From Streptomyces albogriseolus (GTDB lineage: Bacteria > Actinomycetota > Actinomycetes > Streptomycetales > Streptomycetaceae), in NCBI GenBank assembly GCA_014650475.1, contig BMVA01000006.1:186001-250000 (forward strand): 64,000 bases of DNA, in the 5' to 3' direction. The position numbers and the translations under genes are program-made. The notes under the pieces are model-generated. The model did not search any database. It saw only the letters and a program-made list of their open reading frames with translations, and was not told the DNA's origin. Shown piece by piece: positions 9,545-17,573 of this stretch. Each line of letters starts with the position of its first letter. Within the stretch, counting starts at the first letter, position 1.

Positions 9545-10318
9545 GTGCCGGTGGAGGTCACGTGGTGGGGGCACGCCACCTGCACGCTGGAGGACTCGCA
9601 CACGCGCGTCCTCACCGACCCCCTGTTCGCACGCCGGCTGGCGCATCTGCGGCGCAGGCGCGGCGCGGTGCCGCCGCCGGAGGCGCTGCGCGCGGACGTG
9701 GCGGTGGTCTCCCATCTGCACGCCGACCACCTCCATCTGCCGTCGCTGGCCCGGCTCGCCCCGGGGACCCGGCTGCTGGTGCCCTGCGGCGCGCTCCGCG
9801 CCGTGCCCGGGCTGCGCAGGCTCACCGCGCTCGACATCACGGAGATGGCGCCCGGTGACGTGACGTCCGTCGGGGCCCTCGCGGTGCGGGCGGTGCCCGC
9901 GCTGCACGACGGGCGGCGGCTGCCCGTGGGCCGGCGCCACGCGCCCGCCCTCGGCTACGTGGTGGAGGGAGAGGCGCGCACCTACTTCGCCGGGGACACC
10001 GGCCTGTTCGAGGACATGGCCAAGGAGGTCGGACCGGTCGACACCGCGCTGCTGCCGGTGGGCGGCTGGGGACCGTACCTGGGCGACGGGCACCTGGACG
10101 CGGGGCGCGCGGCGCGGGCGCTGGCGCTGCTGGGCGCGGCCCGCGCGGTGCCGGTGCACTACGGCACGTACTGGCCGATCGGAATGGACGCCGTGCGCCC
10201 CCACGAGTTCCACGCGCCGGGGCACGAGTTCGAGCGGCTGGCGGCGCGGCACGCGCCGGAGGCGGTGGTGCACCGGCTCGACCACGGAGGAAGCGTGCGC
10301 CTGGGGGGCGCGCGGTGA
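9545..10318 (+). CDS. Metallo-beta-lactamase-fold hydrolase
   Basis: 257-residue MBL-fold metalloenzyme, UlaG/lactonase-like. It begins VEVTWWGHATCTLE and has the metal motif SHLHADHLH (HxHxDH), then YFAGDTGLFEDM (metal Asp) and PVHYGTYWPIGMD (final His). The GTG at 9545 is chosen because AAGGAGG lies seven bases upstream; earlier in-frame starts would add non-family arginine/serine-rich sequence. The stop overlaps the start of the DedA gene (GTGA), so the pair is translationally coupled. The substrate is unknown. The pairing with a membrane protein suggests a lipid- or membrane-derived substrate, but that is inference. Confidence 0.9.
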   Translation: MPVEVTWWGHATCTLEDSHTRVLTDPLFARRLAHLRRRRGAVPPPEALRADVAVVSHLHADHLHLPSLARLAPGTRLLVPCGALRAVPGLRRLTALDITEMAPGDVTSVGALAVRAVPALHDGRRLPVGRRHAPALGYVVEGEARTYFAGDTGLFEDMAKEVGPVDTALLPVGGWGPYLGDGHLDAGRAARALALLGAARAVPVHYGTYWPIGMDAVRPHEFHAPGHEFERLAARHAPEAVVHRLDHGGSVRLGGAR

Positions 10319-10968
10319 TATCCCCCGCCGCCCTCGTGCAGGCGGCCGGCGGCCTGGTGACACCGGCGGCCGTGGCGCCCGATTCCACCCAGCAGGCCAT
10401 CGGGTACCCGTCGCTGTTCCTGCTGGTGCTCATCGGGGCGCTGGTGCCGGTGGTGCCGACCGGCGCGCTGGTCAGTTCGGCGGCCGTGGTCGCCTTCCAC
10501 CGGACCGCGCCGTTCTCCATGGCGCTGGTGTTCGTGACGGCGTCGCTGGCCGCCTTCCTCGGCGACGTGGCGCTGTACTGGCTGGGGCGACGCGGGATGA
10601 CGTCGAGGAACGGCTCGCGCTGGCTGGAGGCGATCCGGGAGCGGGCCCCCGAGGAGCGGCTGGCTCAGGCCCAGGAGAAGCTCGCAGGACACGGGGTGGC
10701 GGTGCTCGTGCTGTCCCGGCTGGTGCCGGCCGGGCGGCTCCCGGTGATGCTGGCCTGCCTGGTCGCGAAGTGGCCGCTGCGGCGGTTCGTGCGCGGCAAC
10801 CTGCCGGCCTGTCTGGCGTGGGCGGCCACCTACCAGCTCATCGGCGTCCTCGGCGGCTCGCTGTTCCCCGAACCCTGGCAGGGCGTGCTCGCGGCGGTCT
10901 CGCTGACCGTGCTGATCAGCGTGGCCCCGAGCCTGTGGCGGCGGGTGCGCCGCACGCCGGCCGGCTGA
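10315..10968 (+). CDS. DedA family (SNARE-associated/VTT domain) integral membrane protein
   Basis: 217 residues with about five hydrophobic segments (LFLLVLIGALVPVVPTGALV, MALVFVTASLAAFLGDVALY, VLVLSRLVPAGRLPVMLACL, CLAWAATYQLIGVLGGSLF and a C-terminal helix). The DedA hallmark is the LGDVALYWLGRR segment followed by SRLVPAGR, equivalent to the conserved FxRxxPGxR motif. DedA proteins move phospholipids or polyprenyl-phosphate lipids across the membrane. The GTG start overlaps the hydrolase stop. It converges with the MBL-aminotransferase pair 15 bases downstream. Confidence 0.85.
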   Translation: MISPAALVQAAGGLVTPAAVAPDSTQQAIGYPSLFLLVLIGALVPVVPTGALVSSAAVVAFHRTAPFSMALVFVTASLAAFLGDVALYWLGRRGMTSRNGSRWLEAIRERAPEERLAQAQEKLAGHGVAVLVLSRLVPAGRLPVMLACLVAKWPLRRFVRGNLPACLAWAATYQLIGVLGGSLFPEPWQGVLAAVSLTVLISVAPSLWRRVRRTPAG

Positions 10969-10983
10969 CGCCGGTCACCCGGG

Positions 10984-12033
10984 TCACGCGAGCACCCGCG
11001 ACCCGCCGATCGGCAGGTCCCACAGCCGGTCCCGGGGCAGCCCGGCGGCCTCCCAGGCGGCGCGGACCCGGATGAGCGGCTCCAGCACCGGCTCCGCGGA
11101 CAGCACGAACGTGCCCCAGTGCATGGGCGCCATGTGCCGCGCCCCCAGGTCCTGGGCGGCGCGCACCGCCTCCTCCGGGTCGCAGTGCACGTCGGCCAGC
11201 CACCAGCGCGGGTCGTAGGCGCCGATCGGCATCAGGGTCAGGTCGATGCCCGGGTAGCGGCGGCCGATGCGGGAGAACCAGTGGCCGTAGCCGGTGTCGC
11301 CGGCGAAGTGCACCCGGTGGCCGTCCGGTGCGGTGAGCACCCAGCCGCCCCACAGCGAGCGGCAGGTGTCGGTGAGGGTGCGCTTGGACCAGTGGTGGGC
11401 CGGCACGAAGTCGAAGCGGACGCCGTCCAGTTCGGCCGCCTCCCACCAGTCCAGCTCGGTGACCCGGGTGAACCGGCGGCGGTGGAACCAGCGGCCGAGG
11501 CCGGCCGGCACGAACATCGGGGTGTCGCGCGGCAGCCGCCGCAGGGTGGGGGCGTCCAGATGGTCGTAGTGGTTGTGGCTGATGACGACCGCGTCCACAC
11601 GGGGCAGCGCCTCCCAGGCCACGCCGACGGGCGTGACGCGCGCGGGCGTGCCGAGGATGCGCCGGGACCACACCGGGTCGGTGAGCACGGTGAGCCCCCC
11701 GATCCGCACCACCCAGCTGGCGTGGCCCGCCCAGGTCACGGCGAGCGCGCGGGCGTCCACGTCGGGCACCGGGCCCGGCGCGTACGGCAGGTCGGGGATG
11801 CCGGCGAGGCCCTCGGGGCCGGGACGCACCGCGCCCTCGCGGGCGAAGCGGGCGAAGGCCTTGAGGCCGGGCAGCGGGGCGGTCAGCCGGTCGTGGAAGG
11901 CGCGGGGCCACACCCGGCGCTCGGCGAGCGGACGCGGTTCGGCGAGCGGGGGGCAGGGGCTGTCGTCGCGGGCCGGGGGGCCGGCGCCCGGTGCCGTGGT
12001 CGTCGTTCTGGCCGACTCGTGCCGCTGCGTCAT
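10984..12033 (-). CDS. Metallo-beta-lactamase-fold hydrolase, NAPE-PLD/RomA-like
   Basis: 349-residue MBL-fold enzyme. Metal motifs are VISHNHYDHLD (HxHxDH), FAGDTGYG (Asp) and MAPMHWGTF (His). VTWAGHASWVVRIGGLTVLTDPVWS in the first third and the FVPAHHWSKR segment are typical of the N-acyl-phosphatidylethanolamine-hydrolysing PLD-like branch, normally membrane-associated phosphodiesterases. ATG at 12033 is chosen because it shares four bases (ATGA) with the stop of the upstream aminotransferase-like gene; a start five codons earlier is possible. The N-terminal 45 residues are low-complexity. This is a second MBL enzyme within 2 kb of the one at 9545; the two are only distantly similar. Confidence 0.88.
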   Translation of the reverse strand: MTQRHESARTTTTAPGAGPPARDDSPCPPLAEPRPLAERRVWPRAFHDRLTAPLPGLKAFARFAREGAVRPGPEGLAGIPDLPYAPGPVPDVDARALAVTWAGHASWVVRIGGLTVLTDPVWSRRILGTPARVTPVGVAWEALPRVDAVVISHNHYDHLDAPTLRRLPRDTPMFVPAGLGRWFHRRRFTRVTELDWWEAAELDGVRFDFVPAHHWSKRTLTDTCRSLWGGWVLTAPDGHRVHFAGDTGYGHWFSRIGRRYPGIDLTLMPIGAYDPRWWLADVHCDPEEAVRAAQDLGARHMAPMHWGTFVLSAEPVLEPLIRVRAAWEAAGLPRDRLWDLPIGGSRVLA

Positions 12034-13274
12034 CGAGTGGACTCCCATCGCCGAGCGTCGTCACGGAGATCGCCGAAGACCGATGTCAGATGGTTCAACG
12101 CGCGTCCCACCCGTGGCAGTTCCGCCGGTTCGTCCGCGTCCAGGCACGCGGCGCGCTCCTCGGGCGTGTCCCCCAGCAGGGGCGCGGTGCACAGCCGTAC
12201 GCGCGGTGTCTCCAGATCGTCGCCGAACCGGTGGCCGCCCGCCGCGGGCATGCCCAGCCGGCCGGTGAGGAAGTCCTCCAGCTCCTGGGCGTCGCCGACG
12301 CCGTGCGCGGCGAGCGCGGGCGCCAGCGGGGAGAGGTCGACGTAGAGGTGCCGGCCGCACTGCGGGGGCCGGGCCAGGGCGCCCGCCTCGACGACGGCCC
12401 GGTGCGCGGCGGCGGCCACCCGCGCGTGCGTCCGTACGGCCGCGGCGACGCGGGCGACGACCGGCTCGGGCTCGGACAGCGCGTACCCGGCGGCCGCGGC
12501 GACGGGGGCCGCCACGCGCGCGTCGAGGGCGGTGAGCACGTCGAGGACGCGTGCGTGCAGCGCGCCGCCCTCGTCGCCCGCGGGGAAACGGGCGACGGCG
12601 GCGGGCCAGCCGGGCGGGAGCAGGGAGCCGGCGAGGTCGGTGACGACGGTGACCCGGTCGGGCAGCATCTCGGCGGGGCTGAGCAGCACCGTGCCGTGCG
12701 GGTCGTGCAGCGTGTCGCGCCAGGTCTCGTCGCTGACCAGGTGCAGCCCCTCCCCGTACGCGGCCTCCAGCGTCTCGTGGAGCAGCTCGGGCGGGGCGAC
12801 CGTCGCGGTGGGGTCGTCGGCCACGGACAGCACCAGCAGCCGCGGGTCGCGGCCCTCGGCGCGCATCCGGCGCACGGTCTCCAGCAGCGCGTACGGGTCG
12901 GGGACGCCGCCGCTCTCGGCGGGGGTCGGCACATGGAAGACGGGTCTGCCGAGCAGCCGCGCGTACGGCGCCCACCAGGAGGCGCACGGCCTCGGCACCA
13001 GGACGTCGCCGTCGATGGCGGCGGTCAGGGCGGTCAGCAGGGCGGGCGCGCCGGGGGCGAGGGCCGTGCGGTCGGGAGCGGCCGGCAGTCCGCGCCGCTC
13101 GCCGTGGCCGCAGGCCGCGTCGCGCAGGGCGGGGCCGCCGCCGACCGGTTCGGGGCCGGCCCGGGAGGCGGCCGCCGCCAGCACTCCGGCCAGCTCGGGC
13201 AGCACCGGCAGCCCGTCCTCGGGGAGCGGCGGCCCGAAGCGGACCGGGCCGTGGCCTTCCGGATCCGTCCGCAT
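12030..13274 (-). CDS. Aminotransferase-fold (PLP fold type I) protein lacking the catalytic lysine
   Basis: 414 residues with the layout of class I/II aminotransferases. SDETW (181-185) matches the Asp that binds the PLP pyridine nitrogen, and VRLCTAPLL near the C-terminus holds the carboxylate-binding Arg. The PLP-lysine region reads TDLAGSLLPPGW (212-223), aligning with the usual SLSKxxxxPGWR, but with Gly216 in place of Lys. The whole protein contains no lysine codon at all. VADDP replaces the usual NPxNPTG. It is therefore probably not a transaminase, and may be a binding or structural relative. ATG at 13274 has GGAGGTGGCG in front. It is coupled to the MBL hydrolase downstream by an ATGA overlap. 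Confidence 0.8.
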   Translation of the reverse strand: MRTDPEGHGPVRFGPPLPEDGLPVLPELAGVLAAAASRAGPEPVGGGPALRDAACGHGERRGLPAAPDRTALAPGAPALLTALTAAIDGDVLVPRPCASWWAPYARLLGRPVFHVPTPAESGGVPDPYALLETVRRMRAEGRDPRLLVLSVADDPTATVAPPELLHETLEAAYGEGLHLVSDETWRDTLHDPHGTVLLSPAEMLPDRVTVVTDLAGSLLPPGWPAAVARFPAGDEGGALHARVLDVLTALDARVAAPVAAAAGYALSEPEPVVARVAAAVRTHARVAAAAHRAVVEAGALARPPQCGRHLYVDLSPLAPALAAHGVGDAQELEDFLTGRLGMPAAGGHRFGDDLETPRVRLCTAPLLGDTPEERAACLDADEPAELPRVGRALNHLTSVFGDLRDDARRWESTR

Positions 13275-13427
13275 CGCCACCTCCGCGCAGTTGCCAGTGC
13301 CCGGCGCCGTGTCCCGGCGTCCGTCCGTGCCGCCCTCGGCGAAGTCAGTACCCCGAGACCGGCCCGTCATGAGCGCGGTGCCGGACCGGGTGCGCCGCCG
13401 CACCGGCACGGCCGCCCGGCGGGGACG

Positions 13428-14348
13428 TCAGAGACGCGTCCCGCCGGTGCGCCTGCGGAGCAGACGGTGTGCGCCGGCGCCGAACGCGCCCGCGAGCAGC
13501 AGACCGCCCGCGACCTGGGCGGGCACGGAGTCGGTGAAGGCGCCGCCGCCGCCCGCCTGGACGCCCTGGTGGGCGGGCGGCGACGGGCAGGGCGTCGACG
13601 TCGGCCTGTGCGAAGGAGTCGGCTTGTGGGTGGGGGCGGGCTTGTGGGTGGGCGAGTGGGAGGCGGACGGCGAGGCCGTGGGCGGGGCGGTCCGGAGCGG
13701 GGCCGCCTCCGGGCCGCCGGCCCCGGGGTCCGCCGCCGTGCGGGGCGCGGCCTTGTGGTCCATGGCGCCGGGGTCCGCGGCGTAGGGGTCGGCGGCTCGG
13801 GGGTCCGTGCCGTGGGGGTCCGCGGCGTAGGGGTCCGTGCCGTAGGTGCCGTACGGGTCGGCCGCACCGGGGTCCACGGGGCCGGCGGCTCCCGGGTCCG
13901 CCGCCGTGCCGGGTGCGCCCTCCGTGCCCGGGACGCCGGCGCGCTCCTCGGCGCCGGCGTCGGGGATCAGCTCCTCGAGACCGGCGGGCGGCTCCTGAGC
14001 CAGTTCGGGCGCGAGCGGGTCGGTCTCCGCCGGCTCCTCGGGTGCGAGGCCCTCGGCGGTGTCGAGGGACGTCGCGCCGTAGAGATCGGCCTCGGTGAAC
14101 TCCTCCACCAGGGTCTCCGACGGGTACTCCTCGGCCTCGTGCGCCCCCGGCGCCACGGGGCTCGGCGTCGCGCTGCGGGACGCGTGCCCCTGCCGTCCGT
14201 GGGCGGCGGTCGGGGACGCGCACGGGGAGGGGGACGTCCAGGCGCCCACGCTGCCGGGGGCCGTCAGGGCGGACGCGGCCGGTGCGAGCGCGCCGAGGAC
14301 GGTGCCGGCGACGGCGGCGACGGACAGGGCACGGGCGGTGCGGCGCAT
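13428..14348 (-). CDS. Exported repeat-stalk protein with C-terminal membrane anchor
   Basis: 306 residues. It begins MRRTARALSVAAVAGTVLGALAPAASA, a Sec-type signal peptide with a probable cut after ASA. A long acidic, proline/alanine-rich region follows. It includes short repeats of the type DPYGT, DPYAA, DPHGT, DPRAA and DPGA (about 160-200) and a lysine/histidine/threonine/proline segment SHSPTHKPAPTHKPTPSHRP. The end is AGGLLLAGAFGAGAHRLLRRRTGG, one hydrophobic helix followed by arginines, so the protein is probably held at the outer face of the membrane with its stalk in the wall. No LPxTG is present. Its function is unknown; the low-complexity body suggests a spacer or wall-spanning role. 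Confidence 0.8.
   Translation of the reverse strand: MRRTARALSVAAVAGTVLGALAPAASALTAPGSVGAWTSPSPCASPTAAHGRQGHASRSATPSPVAPGAHEAEEYPSETLVEEFTEADLYGATSLDTAEGLAPEEPAETDPLAPELAQEPPAGLEELIPDAGAEERAGVPGTEGAPGTAADPGAAGPVDPGAADPYGTYGTDPYAADPHGTDPRAADPYAADPGAMDHKAAPRTAADPGAGGPEAAPLRTAPPTASPSASHSPTHKPAPTHKPTPSHRPTSTPCPSPPAHQGVQAGGGGAFTDSVPAQVAGGLLLAGAFGAGAHRLLRRRTGGTRL
13755..13870 (-). repeat. Short degenerate repeats coding the DP(Y/H/R) stalk
   Basis: The strand shows repeated units such as GGGGTCCGCGGCGTA and GGGGTCCGTGCCGT, each five codons, that code alternating DPYAA / DPHGT-like peptides. They look like a slippage- or recombination-prone coding repeat. Confidence 0.6.
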
Positions 14349-14481
14349 GGTGCGGGCTCCTTCGGCGACGGCTGGGGCGCGGCGGTCGCCCCGGTGCCAT
14401 CACAGCCCGCCCGTCCCGGCCTCGCGCGCGGCCGGGCACCATTCGCGGGACCGGGCGCGCCCGTGCGGGTGAAGCGACCCC

Positions 14482-15282
14482 CTACGCGTCGTCGGCGCCG
14501 CCCATCACCTGGTCGCGCACCCGGCCGCAGCTGCGGCTGATCAGCCGGGAGACGTGCATCTGGGAGAGGCCCAGCTCCTGCGCGATGCTGTTCTGCGTCA
14601 TGTCGTCGAAGAAGCGCATGTAGAGGATCGCCCGCTCACGCTCGGGCAGCTCGGCCAGCCGTTCCTTGACCGCCTCGCGGTCGACCACGGTGTCCAGCGC
14701 GGGGTCGGGCCCGCCCAGGGCGTCGCCCAGGGACCAGCCGTCGTCGCTGCCGGGCATCTCGGCGTCCAGGGACAGGGCGCTGAAGCTCTCCGCCGCGGCC
14801 TGGCCGGTGCGCACCTCGTCCTCGCTCAGCCCGGCGCACGCGGCGATCTCGGCGACGGTGGGGGTGCGGCCCTGGACGGTCTGGGAGAGGTCCTGCGAGG
14901 CGTGCCGGACGCGGTTGCGCAGCTCCTGGACGCGGCGCGGGACGTGCAGGGTCCACATGTGGTCGCGGAAGTGCCGCTTGATCTCGCCGGTGACGGTCGG
15001 CACGGCGTAGCTCTCGAAGGCGTTGCCGAGGTCCGGGTCGTACCGGTCGACGGCCTTGACCAGCCCCAGGGCGGCGACCTGGCACAGGTCGTCGTAGCTC
15101 TCGCCGCGGCTGCGGAACCGGGAGGCGAGGCGGTGGGCCATGGGGAGCCAGGCCCGCACGAGCTCGTCGCGGAGCGCGTCGCGCTCGGGTCCGTCGGGCA
15201 GGGCGGCGAGCCTGCGGAAGGCCTCCGCGGTGTCGGGCGCGTCGTGATGGGGGTGCGTCTGGGCACCTGTTCGGCTCGGCAT
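14482..15282 (-). CDS. RNA polymerase sigma factor, SigB/SigF/SigG family
   Basis: 266-residue alternative sigma factor of the stress/sporulation group. Region 2 is visible as DLCQVAALGLVKAVDRYDPDLGNAFESYAVPTVTGEIKRHFRDHMW, a hallmark of this family including the YAVPTVTGEIKR segment. Region 3 contains TPTVAEIAACAGLSEDEV and region 4 has RERAILYMRFFDDMTQNSIAQELGLSQMHVSRLISR, a helix-turn-helix for -35 recognition. ATG at 15282 has AGGGAG upstream. No anti-sigma gene of the usual RsbW type is adjacent, so its control is not visible here. GGGTAC-type promoters near its neighbours would be in line with this family. Confidence 0.95.
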   Translation of the reverse strand: MPSRTGAQTHPHHDAPDTAEAFRRLAALPDGPERDALRDELVRAWLPMAHRLASRFRSRGESYDDLCQVAALGLVKAVDRYDPDLGNAFESYAVPTVTGEIKRHFRDHMWTLHVPRRVQELRNRVRHASQDLSQTVQGRTPTVAEIAACAGLSEDEVRTGQAAAESFSALSLDAEMPGSDDGWSLGDALGGPDPALDTVVDREAVKERLAELPERERAILYMRFFDDMTQNSIAQELGLSQMHVSRLISRSCGRVRDQVMGGADDA

Positions 15283-15430
15283 GGTGCGTCGCAACTCCCT
15301 GGGAGGTGCTCGGGGACGGACGGTCACCGTGGAGGACGCACCCGTCGGGACAGGGACGTCCGGGGCGGGGTATGCCGCCGCCACGGACGTGCCTCCTGTC
15401 CGAAGCACTGCCCGTCCGGGTGCCCCCATG

Positions 15431-15571
15431 TCAGCGGCTCAAACCTCCTGCAGGCCGGTCGCCTGGTTCCGGTTCCGCCTCACGGGGCGGAAGGACGAAG
15501 TCCTCGTAGCGGCCCAGCATCAGGATCACGCCGAGCATGAGGGACGGGACGAGCAGGGCGAGCACCACCAT
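15431..15571 (-). CDS. Small membrane protein, 46 residues
   Basis: Starts MVVLALLVPSLMLGVILMLG, one transmembrane helix, then RYEDFVLPP and a charged, proline-rich tail (EAEPEPGDRP). The ATG at 15571 is preceded by GGAAGGACC at good spacing, and hydrophobic codon use is typical of real Streptomyces genes. I recall similar orphan single-helix proteins in streptomycetes, but no function. It lies 148 bases upstream of the sigma factor gene on the same strand and may share a transcript with it. Confidence 0.7.
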   Translation of the reverse strand: MVVLALLVPSLMLGVILMLGRYEDFVLPPREAEPEPGDRPAGGLSR

Positions 15572-15693
15572 GGCCGGTCCTTCCGGAAGCCGCGTGGGGG
15601 GCGTGCCGTCCGGGTCTCCCCCGGTCCCGGGGCCAAACCCGGCGGGCACGGAGCCGCCCTCCGGATCCGGCCCGGATCGCCGCCCGTGGCCCG

Positions 15694-15718
15694 GTGTCGG
15701 CCCGCGCTCCTCGGGTAC
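15694..15718 (+). promoter_or_regulatory. Candidate SigB-type promoter for the DUF2795-CBS operon
   Basis: GTGT (15694-15697), 15 bases, then GGGTAC (15713-15718) fits the Streptomyces SigB consensus GNNT-N14-16-GGGTAC/T. The -10 ends 34 bases before the DUF2795 start codon. This is a pattern match only. Confidence 0.5.
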
Positions 15719-15752
15719 GCGGGTCGCACCCCCGAAGGATCTGGAGGGAGAC

Positions 15753-16145
15753 ATGCAGCGAGGCAGTGACCGGCTCAGCGTCCACCGTGACGACGAGATG
15801 AAGCACGAACTGCAGGGCCTGCTGCGGTCCGGACATCCCACCCGCACCGAGGAGTGGCACGACCCGGAGCCGTTCGCCGACGACGACCCCGAGGTGGCGC
15901 GCGGACCCGTGACGCCGGGCCGTGACCCGTCGTCGCTGGAGACCGTGCGACTGGAACTGGCCCGGAACCTGGGCCGCGGGGACTTTCCCGCGGGCCCCCG
16001 AGAACTGATGCGTGCCCTGGACCGGCGGTACGCCCCCGACGCGCTCGTCGAGGCGCTGGAGCGGCTGCCCCGCAAGGACCGCTACCACAGCCTCCAGGAG
16101 CTGGCCCAGGCGCTGACCCGGGTCCGGGAGACCGAGACGGCATGA
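15753..16145 (+). CDS. DUF2795 family protein
   Basis: 130 residues. The C-terminal half (about 60-130) carries the DUF2795 pattern: a short helical domain with FPAGPRELMRALDRRYAPDALVEALERLP and YHSLQELAQAL. The N-terminal half is acidic and disordered. The family is small, soluble and without a known reaction, common in actinobacteria next to stress genes. The ATG at 15753 has GGAGGGAG before it. Twenty-two bases separate it from the CBS gene, so the two are probably one operon driven by the SigB-like promoter above. Confidence 0.85.
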   Translation: MQRGSDRLSVHRDDEMKHELQGLLRSGHPTRTEEWHDPEPFADDDPEVARGPVTPGRDPSSLETVRLELARNLGRGDFPAGPRELMRALDRRYAPDALVEALERLPRKDRYHSLQELAQALTRVRETETA

Positions 16146-16167
16146 CCGGAAGGGAGGCCCGCCGGCC

Positions 16168-16593
16168 ATGGCCGAGTTCGTGAAGGACGTGATGACCCCC
16201 GGCGTGGTCGCGGTCCGTCCGGACGCCTCGGTCGTCGAGGCCGCGCGGCTGATGCGCGGCCAGAACATCGGCGACGTGGTGGTGGCGGACGGACAGCGCG
16301 TCGTGGGGGTGGTCACCGACCGGGACATCACCGTGCGGGCGGTGGCCGAGGGTCGGGACCCGTACGCGGTGAGCGTCGGGTCGGTGTGCACGCCACACCC
16401 GCTGACGCTGGCCCCGGACGAGCCGGTGGCGTCGGCCGTCGCCCTGATGCGGGAGCACGCGGTACGCCGGATCCCCGTGGTGGAGGGCGGGCTGCCCGTC
16501 GGTCTGGTGACCCTCGGCGACCTCGCCGAGGCCCGGGACCCCGGGTCGGCCCTCGCCGACATCAGCCGCGCGGAACCCGACACCACCCGGTGA
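16168..16593 (+). CDS. Tandem CBS-domain protein
   Basis: 141 residues made almost entirely of two CBS domains: VKDVMTPGVVAVRPDASVVEAARLM..GDVVVADGQRVVGVVTDRDI (about 5-55) and SVCTPHPLTLAPDEPVASAVALM..RRIPVVEGGLPVGLVTLGDLAEA (about 70-125). CBS pairs bind adenosine nucleotides and report energy state to partner proteins. GGAGGCCCGCC precedes the ATG. No fused effector domain is present, so a partner must supply the output. Confidence 0.9.
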   Translation: MAEFVKDVMTPGVVAVRPDASVVEAARLMRGQNIGDVVVADGQRVVGVVTDRDITVRAVAEGRDPYAVSVGSVCTPHPLTLAPDEPVASAVALMREHAVRRIPVVEGGLPVGLVTLGDLAEARDPGSALADISRAEPDTTR

Positions 16594-16650
16594 CGGACGA
16601 GGACGAGACAGAACGATGGACCACGAACGACGAAGGGACGTAGCGCCATC

Positions 16651-17196
16651 ATGCGCATCGCATTTCTGACCGCACCCGAGGGCGTCGAGCAGGTCGAGCT
16701 GACCGAGCCCTGGAAGGCCGCCGAGCAGGCGGGGCACGAGCCCGTGCTGGTGTCGACGCAGTCCGGGGAGGTCCAGGCGTTCCACCACCTCGACAAGGCG
16801 GACACCTTCCCCGTGCAGGAGGTCGTCGGCGACACCTCGGCGGACTCCTTCGACGGGCTGGTGCTGCCCGGCGGGGTCGCCAACCCGGACTTCCTGCGGA
16901 TGGACGACAAGGCCGTCGGCTTCGTCCGGGACTTCTTCGAGCAGGGCCGGCCGGTGGCCGCGATCTGTCACGCGCCGTGGACCCTCATCGAGGCGGACGT
17001 CGTGCGCGGCCGGGTGCTGACGAGCTGGCCCAGCCTGCGGACCGACCTCGGCAACGCGGGGGCCACGTGGGTGGACGAGCAGGTCAAGGTCTGCGACCAC
17101 GGGTCGAACAAGTTGGTCACCAGCCGTAAGCCGGACGACCTCAAGGCGTTCTGCGAGACCTTCCTGGAGGTGTTCGCGGCGGAGCGCGCCTCGTAG
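16651..17196 (+). CDS. DJ-1/PfpI family protein (type 1 glutamine amidotransferase-like)
   Basis: 181 residues with the PfpI fold. LVLPGGVANPDFLR corresponds to the GxxE/nucleophile-elbow approach, AAICHAPWTLIEADVVRGR has the reactive Cys followed by His in the canonical A-I-C-H-A motif, and GATWVDEQV follows. Members are stress proteins with protease, chaperone or deglycase activities ascribed to them. The gene lies 57 bases after the CBS gene. A strong hairpin follows it, so it is the last gene of the operon. Confidence 0.92.
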   Translation: MRIAFLTAPEGVEQVELTEPWKAAEQAGHEPVLVSTQSGEVQAFHHLDKADTFPVQEVVGDTSADSFDGLVLPGGVANPDFLRMDDKAVGFVRDFFEQGRPVAAICHAPWTLIEADVVRGRVLTSWPSLRTDLGNAGATWVDEQVKVCDHGSNKLVTSRKPDDLKAFCETFLEVFAAERAS

Positions 17197-17210
17197 CGGA
17201 GACGGTGTGG

Positions 17211-17246
17211 ACGACGGGAGCCCCGCATGAGCGGGGCTCCCGTCGT
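17211..17246. terminator. Bidirectional hairpin terminator
   Basis: Perfect 16-bp stem ACGACGGGAGCCCCGC / GCGGGGCTCCCGTCGT with an ATGA loop, between two convergent genes and immediately beside the stop codon of the minus-strand gene (17247). It can serve both directions. Confidence 0.85.
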
Positions 17247-17534
17247 TCAGGTGCCCGAGGCGGTCGGCGTCACGGAGTCCGAGGCGGTCCGCTCCCGGGC
17301 GCCCTCGCGGGTGCGGCCCGATGCGACGGGGCGGCGCGGGTTGCGCCGCAGGTACTCGCCCTCCAGCTGCGCCATGCGCTCGTTGTGGACCCGCAGTGCG
17401 TCGTTGGACCCGTACAGCAGCGTGTCGTGGCGCGTGCGGTGGATGGTCTCCAGCTCCTTCATGAGCTGCTGGTCGTCCAGGCGGTTCGGGTCGACTCCGG
17501 TCATCGTGGTGCCCCGCTCGTCGTGTGCGTTCAT
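17247..17534 (-). CDS. DUF6158 family protein
   Basis: 95 residues (85 if the internal ATG at 17504 is the start). The core TGVDPNRLDDQQLMKELETIHRTRHDTLLYGSNDALRVHNERMAQLEGEYLRRNP is what I recall as the actinobacterial DUF6158 helical pattern; its tail is basic and threonine-rich. There are no membrane segments. A GGGTACC sequence lies only about ten bases upstream of the first ATG, which favours the internal start if that is a -10 element. The function is unknown. Confidence 0.75.
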   Translation of the reverse strand: MNAHDERGTTMTGVDPNRLDDQQLMKELETIHRTRHDTLLYGSNDALRVHNERMAQLEGEYLRRNPRRPVASGRTREGARERTASDSVTPTASGT

Positions 17535-17573
17535 GCGCCCCGGGTACCCGCGCCGCGCCTGCGCCACCACTCG

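Noticed and set aside
17540-17550. GGGTACC near DUF6158 as a SigB promoter
   Set aside because: No GNNT at 14-16 bases upstream; only noted as a hint for the internal start codon.
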